Shown here piece after piece: positions 47,058 to 55,720 of a stretch of DNA of 63,584 nt. Both the position numbers and the translations under genes were made by a program. The notes below the pieces were generated by a model, which had not been told where the DNA came from, searched no databases, and saw only the letters and a program-made list of their open reading frames with translations. This stretch comes from an uncultured Christensenella sp. Lineage in GTDB: Bacteria > Bacillota > Clostridia > Christensenellales > Borkfalkiaceae. The first letter of the stretch is position 1. The number at the start of each line of letters is the position of its first letter. The stretch spans positions 1 through 63,584 of the forward strand of contig CAJTLF010000013.1 in assembly GCA_910577555.1 (NCBI GenBank), written 5' to 3'.

Positions 47058-49238
47058 GTGTACGCACAGGTCATAGTCGACGTAGCCCACAGTCAGGTGG
47101 ACAGAATATTCGAATATTCCTGTGCAGACGGCGTTTCGGCAGGTAGCAGGGTAAAAGTCCCTTTCGGGGGCAGACTTATCGACGGATTCGTAATCGGTGT
47201 AAGCCAAACCCCGTCAATCCCGCCCGAAAAAATAAAGCCCGTCGCACAGGTATTCGACGAATTACCCGCGCTCGTCCCCGAATGCTTTTCGCTGATGGAG
47301 CGCATTTCTTCGCGCTATAAAGTGCCTAAGGCTTCGGCTTTAAGGCTCTTTCTTCCTGCGGAAATGCGTCGCGGCAAAGTGCGTGAAAGCTATAAAAAAA
47401 TAGTAAAGGTAGGGGATATCTCCGTACCAATCCCCAAATCCGCAAAAAAACAACTTGCCCTTTTGGAATATCTCAACGATAATTCTTCCGTTGCCGCTTT
47501 CGACTATTCCGCGCTCTGTACCCAATTCGGCGCACAGGCGGTAAAAGCGCTGGAAACTAAGGGCGCAATCCAAATAATAAAGGAAAAAATCAACCGCAAC
47601 CCCTTCGAAGGGGTGGTCGGCGAAGAGATAACCCGCACTCTCACCGCGGCACAGCAAAGCGCGGTGCAAAGCATAGAAACCTCGCCAAAGCGCGTCCACC
47701 TTATCCACGGCGTAACGGGCAGCGGCAAAACGGAAATTTATCTGCGTATTATCGCAGACCGGATTCAAAAAGGCAAAACGGCGATATTTCTCGTCCCCGA
47801 AATTTCCTTAACCCCGCAAATGCTCGCTCAGCTCCGCGCCCGCTTCAAGGGCGTGGCGGCAATACTCCACAGCGGCTTGTCCGCGGGCGAAAAATTCGAC
47901 GAGTGGTGGCGTCTGCGCACGGGCGAAGCAAAAATAGCCGTCGGTGCGCGCAGTGCCATTTTCGCCCCGCTCGAAAATATCGGCGCGATAATCGTGGACG
48001 AGGAACACGAAGCATCGTATTTTTCCGAAACTGCTCCCCGCTATTCCACGCTCGAAATAGCGCGTATGCGCGCGGAGTATAACGACTGTAAATTAATTCT
48101 CGGCAGTGCAACCCCGTCGGTGGAAAGCTATGCGCGGGCAGTAGACGGCGAATACAATTTAATAACGTTGACCGAGCGGGTAAACCACCGCCCCATGCCC
48201 GAAATAATCATCGCGGATATGCGCAAGGAACTCAGCCGCGGCAACGACTCGGCTTTTTCCAAAGCTCTGCGCGACGAGCTTCAGAACACTCTGGATAACG
48301 GCAAACAGGCGATAATATTTTTAAACAGGCGGGGCTATTCCCAAAAAATAATCTGCCGCGACTGCGGCTACGTCGCCAAATGCGAACACTGCGACGTAAC
48401 CTTAACCTACCACAGCGAAGACGACTGTTTAAAATGCCACTACTGCGGCGCGAAATATAGAATGCTCCCCGCCTGTCCCGAGTGCGGCGGCGTGCATATC
48501 CGTTACAGCGGCACGGGAACACAGCGCGTCGTTGCCGACCTTAACTCGCTCTTTCCCAAAGCTCGCATACTGCGCATGGATAACGACACCGTTTCGGGCA
48601 AAGACGGTCACTATAAAATACTCAACAAATTCTCCCAAAAGCAAGCCGATATACTCGTCGGCACGCAAATGGTGGCAAAGGGACACGACTTCCCCGCCGT
48701 AACTCTCGTCGGCATACTCGACGCGGATATGAGCCTTCAATTCGAAGATTACCGCAGCGGCGAACGCACCTTCCAGCTAATAACTCAGGTTTCGGGCAGG
48801 AGCGGCAGGGCAGACGCAAAGGGTAAAGTGGTTTTGCAATCGTACTGTCCCGAAAACTACGTGTTGCGCTACGCGGTAAATTACGATTATCTCGGCTTTT
48901 TCCAAAACGAAGTGCGTATGCGCAAGGCAACCTTTTATCCGCCCTACGCGCTCGTCTGCCGCATAATGGTAACGGGCGAAAACGAAGAAAAAGCTGTCGC
49001 GGCATTAAAAGAAGTGTATTCGGCTGTCGAAAGCCTTAAAAATTCAGACCGGGACGAGTTCATTTTCTTAACGCGTATGCGCTCGCCCATAAAAAAAATT
49101 CAGGAAAAATACCGCTTTCAGGTGCTTATGCGCTTAAAGTCGGAAAAATATCTCCCCGAATTTTACGACCTTGCGGTAAAACACACTTCCGCATCGGTAC
49201 TCGTTTTCGTGGAAGAAAACCCGTCGGGTCTATCATAA
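47058..49238 (+). CDS. priA: Primosomal helicase PriA
   Basis: PriA restarts stalled replication forks. The start is GTG at 47058. The N-terminal DNA-binding region is followed by Walker A HGVTGSGKTEIYLR, the box VDEEHEASY (DEEH), a zinc-binding insert with eight cysteines (CRDCGYVAKCEHCD... CPECGG) and the C-terminal helicase half (GTQMVAKGHDFPAVTLVG). The length of 726 residues is typical. Confidence 0.97.
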   Translation: MYAQVIVDVAHSQVDRIFEYSCADGVSAGSRVKVPFGGRLIDGFVIGVSQTPSIPPEKIKPVAQVFDELPALVPECFSLMERISSRYKVPKASALRLFLPAEMRRGKVRESYKKIVKVGDISVPIPKSAKKQLALLEYLNDNSSVAAFDYSALCTQFGAQAVKALETKGAIQIIKEKINRNPFEGVVGEEITRTLTAAQQSAVQSIETSPKRVHLIHGVTGSGKTEIYLRIIADRIQKGKTAIFLVPEISLTPQMLAQLRARFKGVAAILHSGLSAGEKFDEWWRLRTGEAKIAVGARSAIFAPLENIGAIIVDEEHEASYFSETAPRYSTLEIARMRAEYNDCKLILGSATPSVESYARAVDGEYNLITLTERVNHRPMPEIIIADMRKELSRGNDSAFSKALRDELQNTLDNGKQAIIFLNRRGYSQKIICRDCGYVAKCEHCDVTLTYHSEDDCLKCHYCGAKYRMLPACPECGGVHIRYSGTGTQRVVADLNSLFPKARILRMDNDTVSGKDGHYKILNKFSQKQADILVGTQMVAKGHDFPAVTLVGILDADMSLQFEDYRSGERTFQLITQVSGRSGRADAKGKVVLQSYCPENYVLRYAVNYDYLGFFQNEVRMRKATFYPPYALVCRIMVTGENEEKAVAALKEVYSAVESLKNSDRDEFIFLTRMRSPIKKIQEKYRFQVLMRLKSEKYLPEFYDLAVKHTSASVLVFVEENPSGLS

Positions 49239-49260
49239 ATCAATCAAAGGAGCGTTCGTA

Positions 49261-49725
49261 ATGCAAAAGCGTTTCGTCGTACAGGACGGCGACCCCGTAT
49301 TAAGGCGGGTGTGCGACCCCGTCAGAAATTTCAATAAAGAGCTTCACGACTTACTCGACGATATGAAGGTAACCGTCCGCGCGGAAAACGGCGCGGGTCT
49401 CGCCGCGCCGCAGATAGGAGTATCTCTCCGCGTGGTGGTAATAGACGTGCAGGAAGGCTTTTACGAGCTTATAAATCCCGAAATCGTCGCGTTCAAGGGC
49501 GAGCAGGTCGGACCCGAAGGCTGTCTTTCGGTTAAGGGCAAGCAAGGCACCGTCCGCCGCCCCGCAAAGGTCAAGGCGGAGTACCGCGACCGTCACGGCA
49601 AAAAACACAAGCTCACCGCGGAAGGCTTTTTCGCCCGCGCCGTCTGCCACGAACTCGACCATTTAAACGGCGTGCTGTATATAGATAAAGCGGACGAGAT
49701 TTACGACCTTCCCCCCGAAGAATAA
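49261..49725 (+). CDS. def: Peptide deformylase
   Basis: Removes the formyl group from nascent proteins. The three motifs are intact: GAGLAAPQIGV, EGCLSV and CHELDHLNG (metal ligands Cys and two His). The length of 154 residues is standard. AAAGGAG lies 8-14 bases upstream of the ATG. It pairs functionally with fmt. Confidence 0.97.
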   Translation: MQKRFVVQDGDPVLRRVCDPVRNFNKELHDLLDDMKVTVRAENGAGLAAPQIGVSLRVVVIDVQEGFYELINPEIVAFKGEQVGPEGCLSVKGKQGTVRRPAKVKAEYRDRHGKKHKLTAEGFFARAVCHELDHLNGVLYIDKADEIYDLPPEE

Positions 49726-49746
49726 TTCCCCGTAACCCGTCGTCGT

Positions 49747-49764
49747 CCCCCCCCCAAAAAAAAA
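49747..49764. repeat. C9-A9 homopolymer tract between def and fmt
   Basis: Nine C followed directly by nine A, 15 bases upstream of the fmt ATG. Tracts like this are slippage-prone; it may vary in length between cells or be a sequencing-error site. Confidence 0.85.
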
Positions 49765-49778
49765 CGGTCAGGTAATTT

Positions 49779-50696
49779 ATGAAAATAATCTTTGCAGGCA
49801 GTCCGCAATTCGCCGTACCGCCGCTTGAAAAACTCGTGCAAAACGGCAAAAACGTAGTCGCCGTAATAACCCGGCCGGACAAGCCCGTCGGCAGAAAAAA
49901 AATACTCACGGCCACGCCCGTAAAGGTAAGGGCAACGGAGCTCGGCTTGCCCGTGTACGACTTTGCAAAAATAAAAAACGAAGTTTCAACTTTAAAGGAA
50001 ATCGGCGCGGATATTATGATAACCTGCGCTTACGGTCAGCTCCTTACGCAGGAAGTTTTAAACTGTTTCAAAGGCGGCGTCTGGAATATCCACGCGTCGC
50101 TGTTGCCCGAGTTTCGCGGCGCGTCGCCCATACAGGCGGCTATCGCGGCGGGTAAAACGCATACGGGCGTAACTGTAATGAAAACCGAGCTCTCGCTCGA
50201 TTCGGGCGGAATACTTCTTGCAAAGCGTCTGGAAATAAACGGCGCAACCTGCGGCGAGCTTACCGAACGGCTCTCAATACTCGGAGCGGACGCCGCTTTA
50301 GAATGCGTAAACTTACTCGAAAAGGGCGAAACACAGCTCTTAATGCAGGATGAAGGCAAGGTCACTTACTGCAAAAAAATAGAAAAAGCCGACTGTAAAA
50401 TAGATTTTTCCCGCCCCGCGCAAAGTGTGGTAAACGCAATCAAGGCGTACAGCCCCGCGCCCGCCGCTCACTGTAACCACGGCGGCATCGCGCTCAATAT
50501 TTTAAACGCGGAAACTTGCTCGCTCCCGTGCGGCAAAGTAGGCGAAGTGGTCGCCGCGGATAAACGCGGCATAGCCGTAAGCTGTGGCGACGGCTGTATT
50601 TTAATAACGGCGTTACAACCCGCGGGCGGCAAGGCAATGTCCGCCGCCGACTTTATAAACGGCAGAAAGATAAAGGCGGGGGATACCCTTGACTAA
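49779..50696 (+). CDS. fmt: Methionyl-tRNA formyltransferase
   Basis: Formylates initiator Met-tRNA. IIFAGSPQFAVPPLEKL at the start, NIHASLLPEFRGASPIQAAI with the catalytic Asn-His, and the later Asp in TELSLDSGGIL are present, followed by the C-terminal OB-like domain. The length is 305 residues. The stop overlaps the rsmB start by eight bases. Confidence 0.97.
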   Translation: MKIIFAGSPQFAVPPLEKLVQNGKNVVAVITRPDKPVGRKKILTATPVKVRATELGLPVYDFAKIKNEVSTLKEIGADIMITCAYGQLLTQEVLNCFKGGVWNIHASLLPEFRGASPIQAAIAAGKTHTGVTVMKTELSLDSGGILLAKRLEINGATCGELTERLSILGADAALECVNLLEKGETQLLMQDEGKVTYCKKIEKADCKIDFSRPAQSVVNAIKAYSPAPAAHCNHGGIALNILNAETCSLPCGKVGEVVAADKRGIAVSCGDGCILITALQPAGGKAMSAADFINGRKIKAGDTLD

Positions 50697-51936
50697 TCCG
50701 CTTACAGACCCCTATCTGGTCTTAACCAAGGTATATTCGGGGGGCAAATATCTCAAACAGTCGCTTGCGGAAACGGCCGTCGAACCCTTAAACAAGGCGC
50801 GTACCGTAAAGATATGCTACGGCGTACTCGAAAAAGACGGTTATCTGGAGCATATAGTGGGGGCAAACGCCAAAACCAAGCCCAAAAACTCGGTAAAGCT
50901 CGTAATAAAAATCGCGCTGTATATGCTCGAATTTATGCAGAAGAACGACTATATGGTGGTAGACTACGCCGTCCAACTCACGAAAAAGCTGGGCAAAGAC
51001 GGCGCGTCGGGCTTCGTAAACGCCTTTCTGCGCTCTTACGAAATTCCGCCCCTGCCGCAGAAAACGGAAGAGCGGATAAGCGTAACGGCAAGCGCGCCCG
51101 TATGGCTCGTAAAGAAGCTGCGCCGCTCGTATAAGGAAGATTGCGAAAAAATACTTTCCGCCCCGTCGCTCGGCGTGTGCGTCCGTTTCGAGCGGAACGC
51201 GGAAGAATATCTTAAAAAACCGCATACCGCAACGCCCTTTAAGGACGCGTATATCTTTGAAAATTTCACCCGCGACGGCGGTTTTTTCACGGGCGACTAT
51301 ACCTTTCAGTCCATAGGTTCAATCGCTATCTGCAATATAGTAGCGGGTCTTTCGTCGCAGAATGGCGAAATAAGTAACAAAACCCTGCTCGACGCCTGCG
51401 CCGCACCGGGCGGCAAATCGGTATTGCTTTCAAAGAGCTTCAAAAGCGTAACCGCCTGCGAGCTTCATCCGCACAGGGTGGAATTAATAAACGCGTATTG
51501 CTCGCGTATGGGCGCGGAAAACGTTGCCGCCGTTCAGGCGGACAGCTCGGTTTTCAATACCGAATACGCCGATAAATTCGACGCGGTGCTGTGCGACGCT
51601 CCATGCTCGGGAGCGGGCGTAATAAACGAAAATCCCGATATAAAGCTTTTCCGCAAGGAAAGCGATATAAAAGAACTCACGGCAATTCAGCTTAAAATAC
51701 TCGATAATTGTTGCAGGTATTTAAAGAGCGGCGGTATACTTTTCTATTCCACCTGCTCCGTTCTCCCCGAAGAAAACGACAGCGTCGCCCACGATTTTCT
51801 CCAATTGCACCCCGAATATGCGCTCGTTAAGCCACAATCCCCGCTCGGCGGCATACAAACATCCTACGGCTTGCAGTTTTTGCCGCACTTATCCATGGGC
51901 GCAGGCTTCTTTATAACAGCCTTTAAAAAATCATGA
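50689..51936 (+). CDS. rsmB: 16S rRNA m5C967 methyltransferase RsmB
   Basis: The N-terminal NusB-like RNA-binding domain (residues 1-140) is followed by the SAM domain: DACAAPGGKSVLLSK, the catalytic Cys region DAPCSGAGVI and the second Cys in FYSTCSVLPEEN. The start is TTG at 50689, with GGGGGA upstream inside fmt. The 415 residues match the family. It overlaps rlmN by four bases. Confidence 0.95.
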   Translation: MTNPLTDPYLVLTKVYSGGKYLKQSLAETAVEPLNKARTVKICYGVLEKDGYLEHIVGANAKTKPKNSVKLVIKIALYMLEFMQKNDYMVVDYAVQLTKKLGKDGASGFVNAFLRSYEIPPLPQKTEERISVTASAPVWLVKKLRRSYKEDCEKILSAPSLGVCVRFERNAEEYLKKPHTATPFKDAYIFENFTRDGGFFTGDYTFQSIGSIAICNIVAGLSSQNGEISNKTLLDACAAPGGKSVLLSKSFKSVTACELHPHRVELINAYCSRMGAENVAAVQADSSVFNTEYADKFDAVLCDAPCSGAGVINENPDIKLFRKESDIKELTAIQLKILDNCCRYLKSGGILFYSTCSVLPEENDSVAHDFLQLHPEYALVKPQSPLGGIQTSYGLQFLPHLSMGAGFFITAFKKS

Positions 51937-52964
51937 AAAAGATATTGCAGGATTTATCCTTAGAAGAACTTGAAACACTCGTGCTGTCTCTCGGCGAAAA
52001 AAAATTCCGCGCGTCACAGCTCTATACGGGGCTTATGCTCGGCAAGGCAATCTCGTCGGTAAATATCCCCGCAGGTCTGCGCGAAAGACTTCTTAACGAG
52101 TACGAAGACCTGCCCGTAAAAATAATAAAGACGCTTAAATCAACGGACGGTACGCAAAAATATCTCTTTGCCCTTGCAGACGGCAACGTAATCGAAGGCG
52201 TTTTAATGAGCTATAAATACGGCAACACGCAGTGCGTTTCCACTCAGGTCGGTTGCCGTATGGGCTGTAAATTCTGCGCAAGCACTCTCGGCGGGCTCGT
52301 CCGCAATCTCACTTCGGGCGAAATTCTCTCGCAGGTGCTTGCGGTAAACGCCGCAAACGGCGGCAACCTTTCCAAACGCGCCGTAACCAATCTGGTTTTA
52401 ATGGGTAGCGGCGAACCGCTCGATAACTACCAAAGCGTAATAACCTTTTTAAAATGCGTCTCGGCGGAAGGCGGAATTAATATTTCCCCCCGCAATATAT
52501 CCCTTTCAACGTGCGGCTTAGTCCCCAAAATTTACGATTTGGCGGACACGGGCTTGCCGGTAAACTTAACCATATCCCTGCACCAGACCACGGACGAAGG
52601 CAGGGCGAGAACTATGCCCGTTGCCAAAAAATATTCCATAGCCGAAATTTTAAAGGCGTGCGACTACTACTTTAATAAGACGGGCAGACGGTATATATTC
52701 GAATATACGCTCATTCACGGCGAAAACTGCGAAAAGGAACACGCGCAGGGCTTAATAAATTTGTTAAAGGGCAAGCCGTGCCATATAAATTTAATCCGCC
52801 TGAACGAAGTAAAGGAACGCTCCTTAAAAGCTTTGGACGAAAAGGCGGCTTACCGCTTTTTGGGTATGCTCGAAAAGGGCGGCTTATCCGCAACCTTGCG
52901 CAGACAGATAGGCTCGGATATAGGCGGTGCGTGCGGTCAGCTCCGCGCCGATTATCTCAAATAA
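51933..52964 (+). CDS. rlmN: Radical-SAM 23S rRNA/tRNA methyltransferase RlmN
   Basis: Makes m2A2503 in 23S rRNA. The 4Fe-4S motif CRMGCKFCAST, NLVLMGSGEPLDNY and the C-terminal catalytic Cys region (IGGACGQLR) are present. The length of 343 residues is normal. In Bacillus the next genes are prpC-prkC-rsgA; here rpe follows after 12 bases. Confidence 0.97.
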   Translation: MKKILQDLSLEELETLVLSLGEKKFRASQLYTGLMLGKAISSVNIPAGLRERLLNEYEDLPVKIIKTLKSTDGTQKYLFALADGNVIEGVLMSYKYGNTQCVSTQVGCRMGCKFCASTLGGLVRNLTSGEILSQVLAVNAANGGNLSKRAVTNLVLMGSGEPLDNYQSVITFLKCVSAEGGINISPRNISLSTCGLVPKIYDLADTGLPVNLTISLHQTTDEGRARTMPVAKKYSIAEILKACDYYFNKTGRRYIFEYTLIHGENCEKEHAQGLINLLKGKPCHINLIRLNEVKERSLKALDEKAAYRFLGMLEKGGLSATLRRQIGSDIGGACGQLRADYLK

Positions 52965-52976
52965 AAGGAGTTTAAA

Positions 52977-53642
52977 ATGCAAATCAAAATCGCCCCTTCC
53001 ATACTTTCAGCCGACTTTTCCGCCGTGGGCGAAGCGGTTAAAAATCTCGAAAAATGCGGCGCGGACTTAATTCATTGCGACGTAATGGACGGCTCCTTCG
53101 TAGGTCCCATAACCTTCGGCGGTCAGATGATAAAAAATATCCGTCCGCTCACTAAGCTCCCGCTCGACGTGCATCTTATGATAGAGCACCCCAAAACGCA
53201 GATTAAATTTTTCGCCGACGCGGGCGCGGATATAATAACGGTGCACTACGGCGCGTGCGAAAAAATTTCCCCCGACTATTTACGGGAAACGCTCGAACTC
53301 ATCAAATCCCACGGCGTAAAGTGCGGCGCGGTCGTCAATCCGGACGTTCCCGTGGAAAAAATCTTCCCCGTGTTTCCGCTCTGCGATATGGTTCTCTTAA
53401 TGTCCGTGTTCCCCGGTTACGGCGGACAGAAGTTCATTCCCGAAGTGCTCGATAAGGTAAAGCTTGCCCGCGCCCGCGCAATAGAAATAGGCAAGCCCGA
53501 TATGGATATAGAAATAGACGGCGGCGTAACCGGACAAAACGCAAAAATCATCAGGTCTGCGGGCGCAAACGTACTCGTGGCGGGTTCTGCGGTTTTCAAC
53601 GCTCCCGATATGAAAAAAGCTATCTCGAATCTGAAAAACTGA
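52977..53642 (+). CDS. rpe: Ribulose-phosphate 3-epimerase
   Basis: Interconverts ribulose-5-P and xylulose-5-P. IAPSILSADFSAVGEAV at the start, HCDVMDGSFVGPITFG, LDVHLMIEHP and IEIDGGVTGQNA are diagnostic; metal-binding His and Asp residues are in place. The length is 221 residues. AAAGGAG precedes the ATG. Confidence 0.97.
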   Translation: MQIKIAPSILSADFSAVGEAVKNLEKCGADLIHCDVMDGSFVGPITFGGQMIKNIRPLTKLPLDVHLMIEHPKTQIKFFADAGADIITVHYGACEKISPDYLRETLELIKSHGVKCGAVVNPDVPVEKIFPVFPLCDMVLLMSVFPGYGGQKFIPEVLDKVKLARARAIEIGKPDMDIEIDGGVTGQNAKIIRSAGANVLVAGSAVFNAPDMKKAISNLKN

Positions 53643-53722
53643 AAATATTGCCGTAACGCTTTTCCCTTAAATTCCGTATAATGTAAAAAGGGGTATACCC
53701 GAACGATAAAAGGGGGAACGCA

Positions 53723-53791
53723 ATGACGGTAATCTGTATCAAACCGCCCAAGCCTGTAAGGAAAATTTTAAGGCTCATCTGCCGCAAATAG
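53723..53791 (+). CDS. spoVM: SpoVM-like amphipathic peptide, 22 aa
   Basis: ATG 53723 with AGGGGG six bases upstream encodes 22 residues ending at TAG 53789-53791. The core IKPPKPVRKILRLI resembles the IKLPKFLGGIVRAM core of Bacillus SpoVM, a helix that senses membrane curvature on the forespore and anchors SpoIVA. The location between rpe and rpmB is exactly that of spoVM in Bacillus. The Pro pair and lack of Gly are deviations. This supports spore formation, or its relic, in this organism. Confidence 0.8.
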   Translation: MTVICIKPPKPVRKILRLICRK

Positions 53792-53800
53792 TTAAACTCT

Positions 53801-54745
53801 ATGAATTATATCGATTTACACTGCGACACTCTCACCGCCTGCGCCGACGGCAAAAAGGAGCTTATCGACTGCAACCTGCAAACGGATATCCTTAAACTCA
53901 AAAAAAGCGGTTGCGCGGCACAGTGCTTCGCAATCTTCACAAACGGCTCGGACTCTAAAGCGAAGTTCGGGGAATATCTCTCGTTCTATAACTCCGCGCT
54001 TTCAAAGCACGGAGATTTTCTCTTTCCCGTAACCCGCTTTTCCCATCTTGCAAAAGCCCAAGCCCAAAATAAAATAGGCAGTATGCTGACGGTGGAAAAT
54101 TTAGGCTTCACCGACGGAAATCCCGACGAAATTCAAAAGCTCAAAAATAACGGCGTGATAATGGCAAGCCTTGTCTGGAACGATAAAAACGCCTGCGCCC
54201 AGCCCAATCTCGTCTTTGAAAACGGCTTGCCACGTTTCGATAAAAACAATGAAAACGGTTTAACTGAGCGCGGTAAAGCGGCGGCGGAGCTTCTCGACGA
54301 GCTTAAAATAATAATCGATATTTCCCACCTGTCGGACGGCGGTGTAAGCGATTTGCTTGAAAACAGAAAAATTCCGCTCGTCGCCAGCCATTCCAACGCC
54401 CGCGCAGTCTGCCCCGTAAGCCGCAACTTAACCGACGCGCAAATAAAAAAAATCGCCGACTGCGGCGGAGTGGTGGGGGTCAATTTCTGCCCCGATTTTA
54501 TAGGGGATAAAGATATTTATAGCGGCGTGTACGCCCATATTTCCCATATTATAAATACGGGCGGGCAGGACTGCGTTGCTCTCGGCAGTGATTTCGACGG
54601 TATTCCCGCCCCCGAAAATCTGGAAGACTGCACTAAAATGCCGCAACTGTTTTCGTATTTGTCCCGCCGCGGAATAAAGGACGTTATTCTGGAAAAGCTG
54701 GCTTTTTCAAACTTCGCCCGCGTATTTTCCGAGATAAACCCGTAA
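53801..54745 (+). CDS. M19 membrane-type dipeptidase
   Basis: Renal-dipeptidase-family zinc enzyme. YIDLHCDTLTAC (His-x-Asp) at the start, LTVENLGF (bridging Glu), DISHLSDGG, SHSNARAVCPVSRNLTD and ALGSDFDG are all present. The 314 residues have no signal peptide, so it is cytoplasmic. It begins ten bases after the spoVM-like gene without a clear ribosome-binding site. Substrate is presumably a dipeptide, some with D-residues. Confidence 0.93.
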   Translation: MNYIDLHCDTLTACADGKKELIDCNLQTDILKLKKSGCAAQCFAIFTNGSDSKAKFGEYLSFYNSALSKHGDFLFPVTRFSHLAKAQAQNKIGSMLTVENLGFTDGNPDEIQKLKNNGVIMASLVWNDKNACAQPNLVFENGLPRFDKNNENGLTERGKAAAELLDELKIIIDISHLSDGGVSDLLENRKIPLVASHSNARAVCPVSRNLTDAQIKKIADCGGVVGVNFCPDFIGDKDIYSGVYAHISHIINTGGQDCVALGSDFDGIPAPENLEDCTKMPQLFSYLSRRGIKDVILEKLAFSNFARVFSEINP

Positions 54746-54780
54746 CCCCCCGAACAACGTTTCTTTATACAAAATAAGAA

Positions 54781-54815
54781 CCGCGTTGCATATGCAACGC
54801 GGCCGATTTTTTTAT
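54781..54815. terminator. Bidirectional terminator between the dipeptidase gene and rpmB
   Basis: CCGCGTTGCATATGCAACGCGG is a near-complete palindrome (22 bases; shown as arms CCGCGTTGCA / TGCAACGCGG around TA) followed by GATTTTTTT. Confidence 0.85.
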
Positions 54816-54839
54816 AGCGAAAACAAAGCGTATAAAAAC

Positions 54840-55025
54840 TTACGCTCTTTCAACGGACTTTAAGCATCTCGTGCAAACGTAGCCGGAAACGGGCTTGCCG
54901 TCGTTGCCTACGTAGGAAACCTTCTGAACGTTTGCTTTAAAAGTTCTTCTCGTTCTTCTCTTGGAATGGCTCACGTTATTGCCGGTAGTCTGACCCTTTC
55001 CGCACACCGTGCATACTCTTGACAT
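54840..55025 (-). CDS. rpmB: 50S ribosomal protein L28
   Basis: The 61 residues include CTVCGKGQTTGNNVSHSKR and RRTFKANVQKV, diagnostic of L28 of the zinc-binding (C+) type with CxxC pairs (CTVC and CTRC). GGAGGT precedes the ATG at 55025. It is transcribed opposite to asp23, as in Bacillus. Confidence 0.97.
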   Translation of the reverse strand: MSRVCTVCGKGQTTGNNVSHSKRRTRRTFKANVQKVSYVGNDGKPVSGYVCTRCLKSVERA

Positions 55026-55058
55026 ATTTCATACCTCCGTGGGTTTATAACTCAAAAT

Positions 55059-55083
55059 AAAGCCGAATTTTTCGGTCGGCTTT
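55059..55083 (-). promoter_or_regulatory. Hairpin in the rpmB leader
   Basis: AAAGCCGA and TCGGCTTT form an eight-base-pair stem with a nine-base loop, 33 bases upstream of the rpmB ATG and followed by ATTTTGAG. Possible leader control element or weak attenuator. Confidence 0.45.
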
Positions 55084-55218
55084 ACACAATATAACATACG
55101 TAATAAAAAAAATCAATCGATTTTGGCTTTAAAGTTTTATTTTTTTGCCGAAAAACCAAAATAATTTTAACCGCATACCGTAAAAACTCAATATTTTGAG
55201 ATAAAATATAAAAAAAAC

Positions 55219-55247
55219 TTGCAAAATGAAAATATATAGTTTAAAAT
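55219..55247 (+). promoter_or_regulatory. Promoter of asp23-fakA
   Basis: TTGCAA (55219-55224), 17 bases, TAAAAT (55242-55247). AAGGAG precedes the ATG at 55294. Confidence 0.72.
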
Positions 55248-55293
55248 AATAGGGCGGTGAAACAAAAATTCGCGTTTCGCCAAGGAGAACACA

Positions 55294-55644
55294 ATGTCGG
55301 TAAACACCAGCAACGTCTACGGTAAAATTTCAATATCCGATTCAGCCATCGCAAAGGTGGCTAAAAACGCTGCGCTCGAGTGTTACGGCATAGTGGATAC
55401 GGTTTCCAGCAAGCTTACCGATTCCATCGGCGAGCTGTTCAAAAAACAACCCGACGGGCGCGGCGTAAAGGTCGTGACCAACGGCGACAGAATTTATATC
55501 GACGTAAGCGTAATAGTTAAGTACGCCGTCTCGATAAACGCCGTGGCGGAGTCGTTAAAGGAAAGCGTAAAATACCGCGTGGAAAAATTCACGGGTATGA
55601 TAGTGGATACGGTCAACGTAAACGTCATCGGCGTAAAGCTTTAA
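55294..55644 (+). CDS. Asp23/Gls24 family protein (YloU)
   Basis: The 116 residues contain the Asp23 core (GKISISDSAIAKVAKNAALE, VKVVTNGDRIYIDVSVIVKY). Family members associate with the envelope and stress response. It always precedes the YloV/FakA gene in Firmicutes and does so here by 76 bases. Confidence 0.93.
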   Translation: MSVNTSNVYGKISISDSAIAKVAKNAALECYGIVDTVSSKLTDSIGELFKKQPDGRGVKVVTNGDRIYIDVSVIVKYAVSINAVAESLKESVKYRVEKFTGMIVDTVNVNVIGVKL

Positions 55645-55720
55645 TCACCGTATACACTTCGCAAATTTAAAAAACACAAACTTCGTCTATCCAACCGTAC
55701 AAGACTTATAAAGAGGTCCT

